Part shown: positions 1 through 8,201 of the stretch, piece by piece | How the letters are laid out: each line of letters begins with the position of its first letter | How positions within the stretch are numbered: the first letter of the stretch is position 1 | Source of the DNA: BM003 sp963699835 | GTDB taxonomy: Bacteria; Pseudomonadota; Gammaproteobacteria; Steroidobacterales; BM003 | NCBI GenBank assembly: GCA_963699835.1 | Contig: CAVOVJ010000009.1 | Coordinates: 1-64,000 of the forward strand | Reading direction: 5' to 3' | DNA: 64,000 bases | Translations under genes and position numbers: made by a program | The notes under the pieces: model-generated | The model's input: only the letters and a program-made list of their open reading frames with translations | What the model was told of the DNA's origin: nothing | The model's database searches: none

Positions 1-1533
1 CCGGCTGCCGCGACAAGGAGCGGAGTCGCCCGCTTCTCCGTCTTCGCGTCGACGGCGGCCCCGAGGGTCTGGAGCACCAGACCGACGGTGGACGAATGAC
101 CCTGCGCGGACGCCTGAAACAGCGCGGTGCCGGGACCGCCGGAGTCGCCTTCGATGTCCGCGCCGCGCTCGACGAGCAGTCGCACGATCTCGTCGCGGCC
201 CTTCCACGCGGCACAGGCCAGCGGCGAGAGTCCGTCGCCGCCTTCGATGTCCGCGCCCCTCTCAAGCAGCAACTCGACGAGCTCTGCGTGTCCCTCTCCG
301 GCGGCGTGCGTGAGGGCCGAGCCATGACTGACCGACCGGTCCGGGTCGACGCCCTGATCGAGAAGTTCCCGGACGAGGGCCGTTTCGCCATCCCGGGCCG
401 CCGCGACCAACGTGATCTCGACCTCTCGAACTCGTGCGGATCTGATGCTTGGCCTTATCGTCGGCGCTGACTTTCAGCCCGGCCTCGATCAGCATGTCGA
501 AGGTCGTCTGTCCCGAACCGAAGATGACCGTGTGGCGGAGGCCGGCGCCGTAGTACAGATGGTCTCCCGCACCGGGCGTTTGGCCAACTCCTCGCCGCCC
601 TCCATCTGCTCGTACAACCAGGGCCACGGGCGAAAGCCGAGGTGCTGGTCTCGCTCCCTGAGTTCGTACCGGCTCGCGGAGAACCGCTCGCGCAGCACCC
701 GGTCGAGGTGCGCATTGGCCGCTTCGGCCGAACCGAACTGCGAAACCACCTCGGCCTTGATGATCTCCAGATCCTCCCGCTTGGTCGCGGTTGCCTTGTC
801 GACGCCAATGAATGACCGGTACAGCGTGTTCACCGCCAGAATTTTGTCGTTGCGGTAGCCGGTCTCGACAGCTACGTCGAAGTCGGTGCCCGTCCGGTTT
901 GCGCACAGAAGCTCCCACAAGCACCAGATGCGGCCCAGCGTCGGAACCGGAGTTCCAGCGAAGATGACCTTGCCGATCTCGTCGATGACCTCCTCCATTT
1001 CGCCGGGGATCGACCGGATCGCATGCTGGTTGTAGGCGACGAAGTCGATCCACGCGAAACCTCCGAGGTGATCGATGGCGTCGAACGTGCCGATCTCCTG
1101 CTGGGGAGGGCCGAGCAGGAGCGAGCTCCACGTGTGCGAAAGAAAGTAGTCGGGCTTGCCGCGCTGCTCCGACGGTACAAACGCCCACAGCGGTGCCTGC
1201 AGTGCGATCGTCGCCGGCAGCACGAAGTGTTCGATCAGCGAGCGAACGTTGAGCAGGGCGTAGGCGGGGACAGTCGGCACCACGACATCGGGATGATCGT
1301 GCAGGCCCCACATTCCCGCCTTGTTGTGACTGATCGCTCGCTCCGCCGCCTCGATTGACGCCGCGCGCGGCCGGTTGATGCCGTCTGTCTCGGTCTCGTA
1401 ACAGCCCGATCAGCCACGAAACTCGGACCCCTCGCTGTGAGAGCGGCACGTCGCTTTCAGACCAGCCGTCGGGTGGGGAGGACGCGATCTCTCCGAAAGA
1501 CGGGAATCGTGCTAAGTCGACGTCCTCGATCAT
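1..1533 (-). pseudogene. TIR-like domain / ankyrin-repeat protein, frameshifted and cut by window edge
   Basis: The start ATG at 1533 has a good AAAAGGAG ribosome site. The reading frame changes near 1401, 585 and 440. Joined, it gives an N-terminal leader, then a TIR-like segment (FLSHTW, WIDF...NQH, WCLWELLCA) between about 1200 and 880, then a linker, then ankyrin repeats from about 420 to the edge (GHAELVELLLERGADI, GRDEIVRLLVERGADI). Ankyrin repeats normally mediate protein binding. TIR domains act in NAD cleavage or signalling, but no catalytic residue could be assigned here. All genes from here to 4120 lie on the minus strand, so it may be the distal cassette of the integron. The frameshifts may be real decay or assembly indels. 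The C-terminus lies outside the window. Confidence 0.65.
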
Positions 1534-1714
1534 CGCCTGGCTCCTTTTACCGGTCCGGCATGCGAGTTGGTGTCCAATGCCGCCTGGCGTCTCGCGATTC
1601 TGCTGCGCGCACAGCCCGTTAACAAGGGGCGCGAGCTGAAGGCGACCGGATAGCCGGGCCTGCGGGTAATCCGTGTCGGTAGTAATCGCTTGTCAGGACG
1701 CTCTGCGGACGATG

Positions 1715-2451
1715 CTAGTAGAGTGCCCCAAGCGTAGCGCGGAGCCATGCCAGTGCAGCGCTCAGCACCTGGCCGGATGCCGTCGGCGTAACGAGAATCA
1801 CACCCCCTTCCGCAAGGACGGAAAGGGGAAGACCCCAGCGATACACCGGGTGCACGCCTTGGCCGTGTCGTAGTTCGATGAGGATTGCGGCCACAATGAT
1901 GACGTTTGGCAGGAGGATTCCCCCCGACACCGGCAGCCGGGCCGAATCCGACGGCTTGGCCCAAGGAGCCCGAATGGCGGCCACCGAGCGCACCGGTGCT
2001 TGCGAGGAGGACCAGCCGCTTGTGGAACTCCTTCTTCCGTCGGAATCGAAGGGCGAGGGTGTAGAACACCACAAACAGAACCAGGGTGATGAAGACGGCG
2101 GGTCCGAGGAACTGCCAGAACGGGGATTGCATGGGTTGTTGAGCCTGCTCCATCTGGACCCCGATCACCACCAGGCCCGTGACATTCTTGCCTATGGCAT
2201 GCGCGATGCTACTGTAGCCGAGTGCCCGGTGGAGCCGGATCCGGCGCGCAAGCAGGCCTGCCTGTAACGGAAGCAGGAGGTACCAAAGGAAGAAGGTCCA
2301 CCCGTGGACGTTGAACGGTCGGCGAGACCTCCGGATACTCGCCCGCGAGCATCGGGCCGAAGTACGTGAACGAGAACCCGAGGAAGGCCACGCAACTGGT
2401 TGCGAGGCAGAGCCAGAGATAATGAGATGCTCGTCTGCTCCTACTCGACAA
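1715..2451 (-). pseudogene. multi-pass membrane protein of unknown function, frameshifted
   Basis: A TTG at 2451 with GGAGG about 9 nt upstream is the likely start. Frame changes near 2320 and 1975 split the gene. The joined product has about six hydrophobic segments (YLWLCLATSCVAFLGFSF, FFLWYLLLPLQAGLLA, FITLVLFVVFYTLAL, LLPNVIIVAAILIEL and others). It also has an HGWTFFLWY...RIRLHRALGY signature seen in a family of uncharacterised bacterial membrane proteins. No enzymatic motif is visible. It sits between the PaiB-like fragment and the TIR-like gene in the same orientation, consistent with a cassette array. Whether the indels are biological or technical cannot be told from the sequence. Confidence 0.5.
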
Positions 2452-2540
2452 CGATGTCCCTCCGGTCCCTGGCCGATGGTTCGGTGCTGGGTCGCCGAGA
2501 CAGCGAATGAGGCGACCTTACTCTTCCGTTGCCGCCGAAG

Positions 2541-2840
2541 CGGCCAGGTGGAGGGTGTGTGCGGGTCCGAGTCCCAGGACCCGCTGACGTAGGTGTGGCG
2601 GCTGGTGAACATGACCAGCACGTTTTGGTTGCCCGCGAAGGCCCTGTGATGGTCCGTGTCCTTCATCAAGTGGTCGCTCAGAAACTCGTGCCCGTCACGC
2701 TCCTCCAGGAACACCGGTATCTGCGCGGCGACAGGCCTTCCGTTGGCGTCGCAAGCCGTGACGAAGGCGAAGGGATGCTCGCGGATGAACCCACGGAGTA
2801 CGGTTTCATCGTTCTCCTTATGATATGGCAGATCGTAAAT
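2541..2840 (-). pseudogene. PaiB-like FMN-binding protein, N-terminal fragment
   Basis: About 100 residues resemble the start of the PaiB/FMN-binding 'negative transcriptional regulator' family: IYDLPYHKENDETVLRGFI, then PFAFVTACDANGRPVAAQIP, then ALVMFTSRHTYVS-like residues ending in SGSWDSDPHTPSTW. After the STW residues (near 2541) the similarity stops, and the family's second half (a conserved Asn-Tyr motif and about 90 further residues) is missing in all frames. No ATG or GTG start is visible in frame at the 5' end. It is best read as a truncated remnant. The split-barrel fold of this family binds flavin. Here too little remains to expect function. Confidence 0.5.
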
Positions 2841-2955
2841 GGGCTCCCCGGGGTTGCAAATCGTTGAGGTCCGGGTGTGCGCGATTTTCCGCAGAACGGG
2901 CAGGAGGAGCCCGGCTGCGCGTGGCCGGAATCGATTGGGCGAGTTGCCTGCACTC

Positions 2956-2962
2956 GTTAGGC
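2956..2962 (-). other. attC R''-like core (GCCTAAC), downstream of a cassette-like gene
   Basis: GCCTAAC on the minus strand matches the integron core RYYYAAC. It lies 38 bp after the stop of the 3001-3444 gene, where the R'' end of an attC is expected. It is followed by a short inverted repeat (CGAGT...ACTCG). No matching GTTRRRY partner was found within the usual 60-140 bp, so the site is incomplete or degenerate. Confidence 0.35.
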
Positions 2963-3000
2963 GATAACTCCGTCACGGGTTCGAGGTTTCCGGCATAGCC

Positions 3001-3444
3001 TCACCTTATTGTCCGGAATCCATTGCTCCAAACCAGTGCTCGGTAGCAAGGTCCAATGGTATCGCTACACTCAGAGGAGTGTACTGCGAGCAAGAGCACT
3101 TTCTGTCCATCTACATCCACAACTCGCCAATTGTGTGCCAGAAACTCGTATTTTTTCCCATCAACGAGTACCCACAAAAACGCTCCAGCAGAGCCGCCCC
3201 ACATGGACACCGATGTTGAGCATGAGAACTGGGATGCGTCCACAACCTCTTCTGGCCTGCCATCGCCCGTGAAGTCATGAAATGTGATCGTCTTTTCCGT
3301 CGCATCGAATCTCCCACCCTCAAAACTCGCACATTCGCTTTTGGCCTTCTCGACTATCTCTGCTGCAATGGTCGAGTGCTCGCCGCCCATTACGGATGAG
3401 GAAAAACATAGAAGAACGATGTTGACAAATAAAACAGCTTCCAT
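3001..3444 (-). CDS. secreted protein of unknown function (cassette-like)
   Basis: This 147-residue ORF starts at an ATG with AGGAG 9 nt upstream. The first 20 residues (MEAVLFVNIVLLCFSSSVMG) form a signal peptide, so the product is probably periplasmic. The mature part has four to six cysteines (SECASF, QFSCS, SSECSDTIGPC) that could form disulfides, and a DFTGDGRPE motif like those of calcium-binding or integrin-like loops. The GC content is visibly lower than that of the surrounding chromosome. It is flanked by attC-like cores at 3472-3490 and 2956-2962, in the orientation expected of an integron cassette gene. No characterised family was recognised. Confidence 0.7.
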   Translation of the reverse strand: MEAVLFVNIVLLCFSSSVMGGEHSTIAAEIVEKAKSECASFEGGRFDATEKTITFHDFTGDGRPEEVVDASQFSCSTSVSMWGGSAGAFLWVLVDGKKYEFLAHNWRVVDVDGQKVLLLAVHSSECSDTIGPCYRALVWSNGFRTIR

Positions 3445-3471
3445 CTCGATTTTCTCCTATCAGTAAATGTT

Positions 3472-3490
3472 GCTTAACGCCTTGTTAGGC
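3472..3490 (-). repeat. attC-like simple site
   Basis: On the minus strand the sequence GCCTAACAAGGCGTTAAGC consists of RYYYAAC (GCCTAAC), a 5-bp spacer and GTTRRRY (GTTAAGC). This is the paired inverted cores of one 'simple site' of an integron attC. The TAA of the upstream gene lies inside GCCTAAC, as is common for cassette genes, and the next gene starts 28 bp further on. A complete attC has two simple sites; only one is seen, so the element is shortened or degenerate. Confidence 0.5.
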
Positions 3491-3790
3491 GTCAGCTCGA
3501 TCATAGATTTCCAGTTCCCAGCGGGCCAATGAAAGACCGGTCGGTTCTGCTGCCAGTTTCAACGCGGCAATTACTCGCTCTTATTCCCGTATGTCTTCAA
3601 TCTTTGTCCATGCTACCTGATTCTTCAGATAGGTCTTGTTGATCATCACCCTATCAACAGGACAGTTTGGAGGCTCTCCGGCGATTCCAATGCACCACAA
3701 ATATTTGAGGTGGAGAGTCAGTAGCCTCTGCGCTACGCCTATCTCGTAACCGGGTTGGCGAAGAGCACCTTCGCCAAATTCGCCGCCCAC
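3485..3790 (-). pseudogene. cassette-like hypothetical gene, 5'-truncated with an in-frame stop
   Basis: The frame opens after a TAG just upstream and reads LTLHLKYLWCIGIAGEPPNC, then VDRVMINKTYLKNQVAWTKI and EDIRE. A TAA at 3581-3583 interrupts it. The same frame then continues for about 31 residues (ERVIAALKLAAEPTG, LSLARWELEIYDRADA) to a TAA at 3485-3487 inside the attC-like core. The sense of the downstream residues suggests the first TAA replaced a tyrosine codon. The N-terminus appears lost at the junction with the 3800-4120 gene. The family is an uncharacterised one as far as I can recognise. It may be a decayed gene or a single base error plus truncation. Confidence 0.5.
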
Positions 3791-3799
3791 CCTGGACAG

Positions 3800-4120
3800 C
3801 TATTGTTTTGAGAATGCAATGACGATTAGCAAGACCGGGATGATAAGTAGCAGTGGATAAAGCGCTTTCAAAAGCACTGGCAAAGCGGGCTTGCCAGCTT
3901 GATATAACTCCATGCGCAGGAAGATGGGGTGCACGAGAACAAAAGACGGAATGACTTTGCAAGACCAAAAAAGCGCGCCAAAATTTTCTGGCATTGGATC
4001 GCCAAAGACAAAGTCGCCACACCATATTGCGACAGGCAGCCACGGGAGCAATAGAAGATCTAGCCCCGCATAAATTGCTAAAAGCATTGTACCTAGGATT
4101 GTTTTGTCTCCCTCGCTCAA
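3800..4120 (-). CDS. small membrane protein of unknown function (first cassette-like gene)
   Basis: This 106-residue ORF starts at a TTG (MSEGDKTILG); an in-frame ATG ten codons in (MLLAIYAGLDLLLLPWLPVA) is an alternative. There are three hydrophobic stretches: residues 10-35, about 50-68 and 80-103 (LLKALYPLLLIIPVLLIVIA). It is lower in GC than its neighbours. It begins right after the GTTAAAC core at 4131-4137 and is divergent from the intI remnant, the position of the first cassette of an integron. No family was recognised. Confidence 0.55.
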   Translation of the reverse strand: MSEGDKTILGTMLLAIYAGLDLLLLPWLPVAIWCGDFVFGDPMPENFGALFWSCKVIPSFVLVHPIFLRMELYQAGKPALPVLLKALYPLLLIIPVLLIVIAFSKQ

Positions 4121-4130
4121 GCCTTTAGAC

Positions 4131-4137
4131 GTTTAAC
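4131..4137 (-). other. attI/attC R'-type core (GTTAAAC)
   Basis: GTTAAAC on the minus strand fits the integron recombination core GTTRRRY, in which strand exchange occurs between G and TT. It lies between the 5' side of the intI remnant and the first minus-strand cassette-like gene, where attI is expected. A 7-bp match alone is weak; position and orientation carry the argument. Confidence 0.4.
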
Positions 4138-4466
4138 TCTTAGCTGGTTGGCCAATTATTCGTGGAACCGGACCGAATATGCAGGTCGGGTTTTGGGATG
4201 TTGTTGGCAATGAATGTGTTGTGTGGGTGAGGGCCTTGTAGCAGGTTATCTGGTGGATATCGGTTGGTGGTAGCCCGATATTTCGGGATGATGTGGCCGC
4301 TGGGCAACGAAGAAAGCAGCGTGGCAGGTTGCTGCTGAGTCCGGAGGTGTAGAAGAGGATGGTACATACCGGATTGGTCCTGCAAATTCGGCTGTGGCGG
4401 GAGTGTGGATCATCGGTCATGTTACAGGGCTATCGGAGCCGTCGTGCCACCGCGCCGTGTTCGAGC
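4138..4466. other. non-coding gap between integrase remnant and first cassette; G/T-rich
   Basis: No convincing gene is seen; the short ORFs on the minus strand lack any family character. The plus strand from about 4170 to 4380 is strikingly rich in G and T. In a working integron this interval would hold attI and the divergent PintI/Pc promoters. I could not identify convincing promoter hexamers. Confidence 0.4.
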
Positions 4467-4790
4467 CAGGTACGCGAAGCGATCCGCGTGCGCCATTACA
4501 GCCGCGCTACCGGGAAGGCCTGCCGAGGCCGGATCCGGCGCTTCAATCCTCATCAGGAAAAGCGTCATCCGGGCAGAGGGATGCGCCCGAGGTCGAGCGG
4601 TTTCTGAGCTCGCCCGTTGCACGGCGCAACGTCGCGGCCTCGACCCAGAACCAGGCGCTGTCCGCCATGCTGTTGCTTTGCCGCACGGTGTTCGGTATCG
4701 AGTTACCGTGGATGGACAAATTCTCCGGGCGAAACGACGCCGGCGAGCGCCGGCGGAATCGTCTCGCGGCGTGCCCGGCCCGTTAGGTTG
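4467..4790 (+). pseudogene. intI: integron integrase (IntI) remnant
   Basis: Two frames together give an N-terminal core-binding (SAM-like) domain typical of IntI tyrosine recombinases. The first reads VREAIRVRHYSRATGKA, then RRFNPHQEKRHPG; the second reads APEVERFLSS, then NVAASTQNQALSAMLLL and FGIELPWMD, followed in another frame by RAKRRRRAPA. Family members read RVRHYS..TE.AY, GKRHP..MG, VAASTQNQAL and LPWL. At least two frame changes occur, and the whole catalytic domain (R-H-R-Y) is absent, about 110 of some 320 residues remaining. It is transcribed away from the minus-strand cassette genes, the canonical integron layout. It is certainly inactive as it stands. Confidence 0.8.
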
Positions 4791-4835
4791 CAACCCTCAT
4801 TTCAGGAAACACCGCGTTTGTCGCAAAATCAGAGC

Positions 4836-5679
4836 ATGTCGCAACCATCACCGTATCGTCTCGGATTGCCCGCCTGGGCTTTTGCCGGCTGGCGCGGCCG
4901 TTATTTCACAGACCGGCCGTCGCAGCTGGCGAGCTATGCGCGGGTGTTCAACGCGGTCGAGGGCAACACGACGTTCTACCGCACGCCCGATGCCGCCACG
5001 GTCACGCGCTGGCGCGAGGCGGTGACCGCCACCGATTTCCGATTCTGCTTCAAGCTCCCGCGTACGGTTACCCACGAACGCGATTCCCGATCTTGCGGAA
5101 CTGGACCGCTTCCTGAAAGCGATTGCGCCGATGGAGCAACACCTCGGGCCGTTGTTGCTGCAGTTCCCGGCCTCGGTCGGACCGCAGCAGCTCTCTGAGC
5201 TGGACACGCTGTTTTCGCGTATCCCGCGCGACTGGCGCGCTGTTGTGGAGGTCCGCCACCGCGGGTTTTTCGCCGACCCGGAACCGTTCGCGACATTGCT
5301 CGAGCGTTACGGCTTTGGTCGCGCCGTGCTCGACTCGCGCCCGCTTTATCGCGGTGACATTTCGCACCCTGAAGTTGCCGCCGCACTGCATGAGAAACCA
5401 GATCTTCCGCTGCTACCGGAGGTGTACAACAGCCTCGCATTCGTGCGCCTCGTGCTGCACCCGAACCCGGAGTTCAACGATCTCTACATCGCCGAATGGG
5501 CAAAGCGGGTTGCGGCCTGGCTCGAGGCAGGTCACGAAACGTTCATGACGATCCACTGTCCCAACAATCTCCACTGCCCGCCGTTCGCGCTGCAGTTCAA
5601 CGAGGCGTTGCGGATTCGCCAGTCCGCGGTGCCGCCGTTGCCGGTATGGCCGGTCCCGCAGCAGCAATCGCTGATCTGA
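4836..5679 (+). CDS. DUF72 (YecE-like) protein, one frameshift
   Basis: DUF72 proteins form a TIM-barrel-like fold of unknown biochemical role. The ATG at 4836 begins MSQPSPYRLGLPAWAF, with the conserved GWRGRYFTD and NAVEGNTTFYRTP motifs in the first 60 residues. The frame changes near 5086 (after FKLPRTVTHE) and continues with LGPLLLQFPASVGP, VVEVRHRGFF, RPLYRGD and FMTIHCPNNLHCPPFA to the stop at 5679. Total length is about 281 codons, as expected for the family. One inserted or deleted base explains the break; an assembly indel is likely. Confidence 0.8.
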
Positions 5680-5699
5680 AGTCCGGTTGAGTGCCGGGT

Positions 5700-6398
5700 T
5701 CAGTCAGACAGGGCCGGGCGCCGCAACAGGTCGACGCCGATCCACATTGCCCACAGCGGCAGGATCAGCAGGTTGCCGGAGAAACCGATCATCGACAGCG
5801 TCGAATTGTCGAGCAGGCTGCCAAGGCTGTTGATCAGCATGAAGAACCCGAATACCAGCGTCAGCCAGCCAAGCGCGGGGCGTTCGCGTTTGAGCAATCC
5901 ACCCATGCCGAGCAGCCAGATCGCGCCGGGTACGTTCTGCACCAGTCCCTGTAGACCGTTTTCGATCGAACGGGTGAAGTTGACGAATTCCGTGGCAATC
6001 ATTTCGCGATTAGTGCCGGCGGCGTTGTCGTAGTCGATCAGCATGTCGGGCCAGGCGCCGACCAGGATGGCGGATGCAATGCCGCCGACCGCAAGAAACA
6101 ACAATCCGGCGAGAGTATAGAAATCGGCAAACGGCGGGTTGGCCGGGCGCAGCCATCGCCACAGTAGCAGCGCGAGCGGAAACAACAACAGGTAATTGCC
6201 GAACAGGTTGCAGATCTGGCTCCAGCGGATGTAGGGGGCCGCGGCAGCGCCCGCGCCAAGGATCGCCTCGGCGCCGGAGAAGGCATCGAGTTGGTAGTCC
6301 AGGCCGGCGAGCCCGATCCACAGGCTCGCGATTGCGAGCAGGCTTGCGAGGATCGTGGTCAGCCCCGCCATGCGTTGGAATGCGTGCACGCCGTTCAT
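5700..6398 (-). CDS. integral membrane protein of unknown function
   Basis: About 232 residues from the ATG at 6398 (MNGVHAFQRMAGLTTILASL); an upstream in-frame start adds eight residues. Six hydrophobic segments are visible, e.g. TILASLLAIASLWIGLAG, YLLLFPLALLLWRWL, LAGLLFLAVGGIASAILVGA and LVFGFFMLINSLGSLL. No motif allows a function. It follows the TIR-domain gene on the same strand, about 150 bp downstream and beyond the CCGAG repeat tract, so the two may be co-transcribed. Confidence 0.7.
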   Translation of the reverse strand: MNGVHAFQRMAGLTTILASLLAIASLWIGLAGLDYQLDAFSGAEAILGAGAAAAPYIRWSQICNLFGNYLLLFPLALLLWRWLRPANPPFADFYTLAGLLFLAVGGIASAILVGAWPDMLIDYDNAAGTNREMIATEFVNFTRSIENGLQGLVQNVPGAIWLLGMGGLLKRERPALGWLTLVFGFFMLINSLGSLLDNSTLSMIGFSGNLLILPLWAMWIGVDLLRRPALSD

Positions 6399-6500
6399 GT
6401 CTCGCTGCGTTCCTCGTCCCACGTCGAGCAGGAATCGTAATCCGCTGCAATTACTATGCGAATGCTTTTATGCTAACTCAGCGAGCCGGTAAGCTGCGCG

Positions 6501-6540
6501 CCGAGCCGAGCCGAGCCGAGCCGAGCCGAGCCGAGCCGAG
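6501..6540. repeat. pentanucleotide microsatellite, 8 perfect copies of CCGAG
   Basis: Eight uninterrupted CCGAG units lie 6 bp beyond the corrected stop codon of the TIR gene and about 100 bp before the membrane protein start (minus-strand order). In the uncorrected frame of the TIR gene the tract is translated (RLGSARLGSARLG). Perfect 5-bp tracts of this length change copy number readily by slippage. Confidence 0.95.
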
Positions 6541-6546
6541 TCCGGC

Positions 6547-7864
6547 TCAGCCGATCCTGCGTAACTGGAACTGCCGCCCCATCATATCGGTGCCCTGGAG
6601 TATCCCGCCGCCGGCCACGCCAAGCTGGACCTGGATGACATCCTGTCCGGCCGGCGTGCCCATCATCATCGCGACCACGCTTCATCGTCAGCACGTTGGT
6701 GTTCATGTCGAAGCCCCACTGTCCCTGGACGTCGGCCACCATGCCCATCGCACCCTGCCGTCCCTGCACGACGCCGTTCGGGTGTAGCATCAGGTCATAC
6801 TCGGTGGCCATGCCGAACGCGTTCATCTGGATCTGCCAGCGGCCGGGGGAGAAGATCGAGTTCGGCACTCCCTCGCTCGGGGCCTGGCCACCGAACAGGT
6901 CCGGTTTCGCGGTGGCGGCATCGCCATGGCCAAAGGCCAGCAGCACCTGGCTTTGCTGCATCACCTGGAGGTCGCCGGTGCCCTTGACGATACCGTCCAG
7001 CGGCACGTCGACGCAGCGCCAGTTCTGGATCACGCCCTCCATCTTTTGTCCCTGCTGCTCTATCCGCATCTGGCGTACCGCCTTGACGCACTCGTAGCGT
7101 TTGCCGCCGATGAAAAGCACGTCCTCCTCGTACTGGCTCGGGCCGATCCAGAACTCGGCATTGGCCGGCATTTCCTGCCCCATCTGCTTGAGCATGTCGC
7201 CCATGCGGTCTTCGAGCGGTTCGGTGAGATCGACCGTTACTGTCTGCTCCTGGCGCCGTGCGCCGAATACGAACTGCATTTTTGCGACCGCGGTAGTGGC
7301 GGTTTTTTCGATGACCTCGCAGGTGCCCTGGCCGGTCATCGACTGGCCCTGTGCATGCATCGTCTGTTCGACATGGGTCCAGTCACCGACCTGGGCCCGT
7401 TTGTACGGGTTCTCCCAGTCGACGATGCGCTTGCAGGCCTCGCGAACGCCGGCGGTGACCTCGGCCCAGGCATCGCGTTCGTCGGCAAAGGCGTCGATCG
7501 GACGGGCGTCGCCCGGCAATGCCTGGAATTCGGCCAGCCGCGAGTTACCCCACTCCGTGGCGCGGGCCACGATCGGGACCACCTGGCACTTGCCGGCGCG
7601 CTCGAGCTCTAGGCTGCGCGCGAGCTCCACCCGATTGACGTAGTCCGAGGCGAGCAGATCCGGCGTGACGATGAACAGCACCAGCCGTGATCTGTCGAGC
7701 GCTTTGCGGATGTTGTCGTCCCACTTGGCGCCGGGCTTTATCTCGCTGTCGTTCCAGTCGTCGATGATCTTGTCATCGCGCAGCGGTTGCAGGTAATGCC
7801 CGAGCTTGTCGCGATATGCCGCATCCTCGCGCGCATAACTGCAAAAAACCGAGATGTGTCCCAT
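6547..7864 (-). CDS. TIR-domain protein with unknown C-terminal region, one frameshift near the 3' end
   Basis: The ATG at 7864 gives MGHISVFCSYAREDAAYRDKL, the first strand and BB-loop region of a TIR domain. LVLFIVTPDLLASDYV and VVPIVAR follow (residues 1-140). The remaining 300 residues (GTCEVIEKTATTAVAKMQFV, EEDVLFIGGKRYECVK, GRWQIQMNAFGM) are glycine- and methionine-rich beta-type sequence of no family I recognise. A frame change near 6685 restores GTPAGQDVIQVQLG...QFQLRRIG and a stop at 6547; without it the frame runs through the CCGAG tract. TIR proteins act in NAD hydrolysis or signalling and many serve phage defence. No partner gene is recognisable except the downstream membrane protein. 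Function is unassigned. Confidence 0.75.
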
Positions 7865-8093
7865 GCGGCCCGTTACCATGACTCACCTCCCTGTTCAGCC
7901 TCGCCACAGTCTACACAAGCCCGCGTACCGCGGTCATCGCGCGGTGGCCGGAAGTTTAGCCGAGAGGATAATTCGCTCGCCGGTCTCGCTCACCCCTGCG
8001 GGGCCGTCGCCGCTGTGCGTCGACGTTCTGCGCCGACTTCTTCGGCTTGTCGAACCGGGAGATTCGAACCACAGCGTTCGGGAGCCACATACA

Positions 8094-8120
8094 CAAAAAG
8101 GCCCCGGTGGGACCTTTTCG
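8094..8120 (-). terminator. terminator of tRNA-Arg
   Basis: On the minus strand, just after the tRNA CCA end, AAAAGGTCCC / GGGGCCTTTTT can form a stem with a 3-nt loop and ends in a run of five T. This is a factor-independent terminator for the tRNA. Confidence 0.6.
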
Positions 8121-8124
8121 TGTA

Positions 8125-8201
<77 letters not shown>

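Noticed and set aside
1612..1640. attC-like GTTAAC near 1621
   Set aside because: The core deviates from RYYYAAC/GTTRRRY and no partner site was found; too weak to list as a feature.
4133..4420. 95- and 81-residue minus-strand ORFs
   Set aside because: Low-complexity translations of G/T-rich DNA with no start context or family character.
8041..8100. Possible tRNA T-arm remnant (TGGTTCGAATCTCCCG) after the tRNA
   Set aside because: The flanking bases do not pair as a T-stem and no acceptor strand is present.
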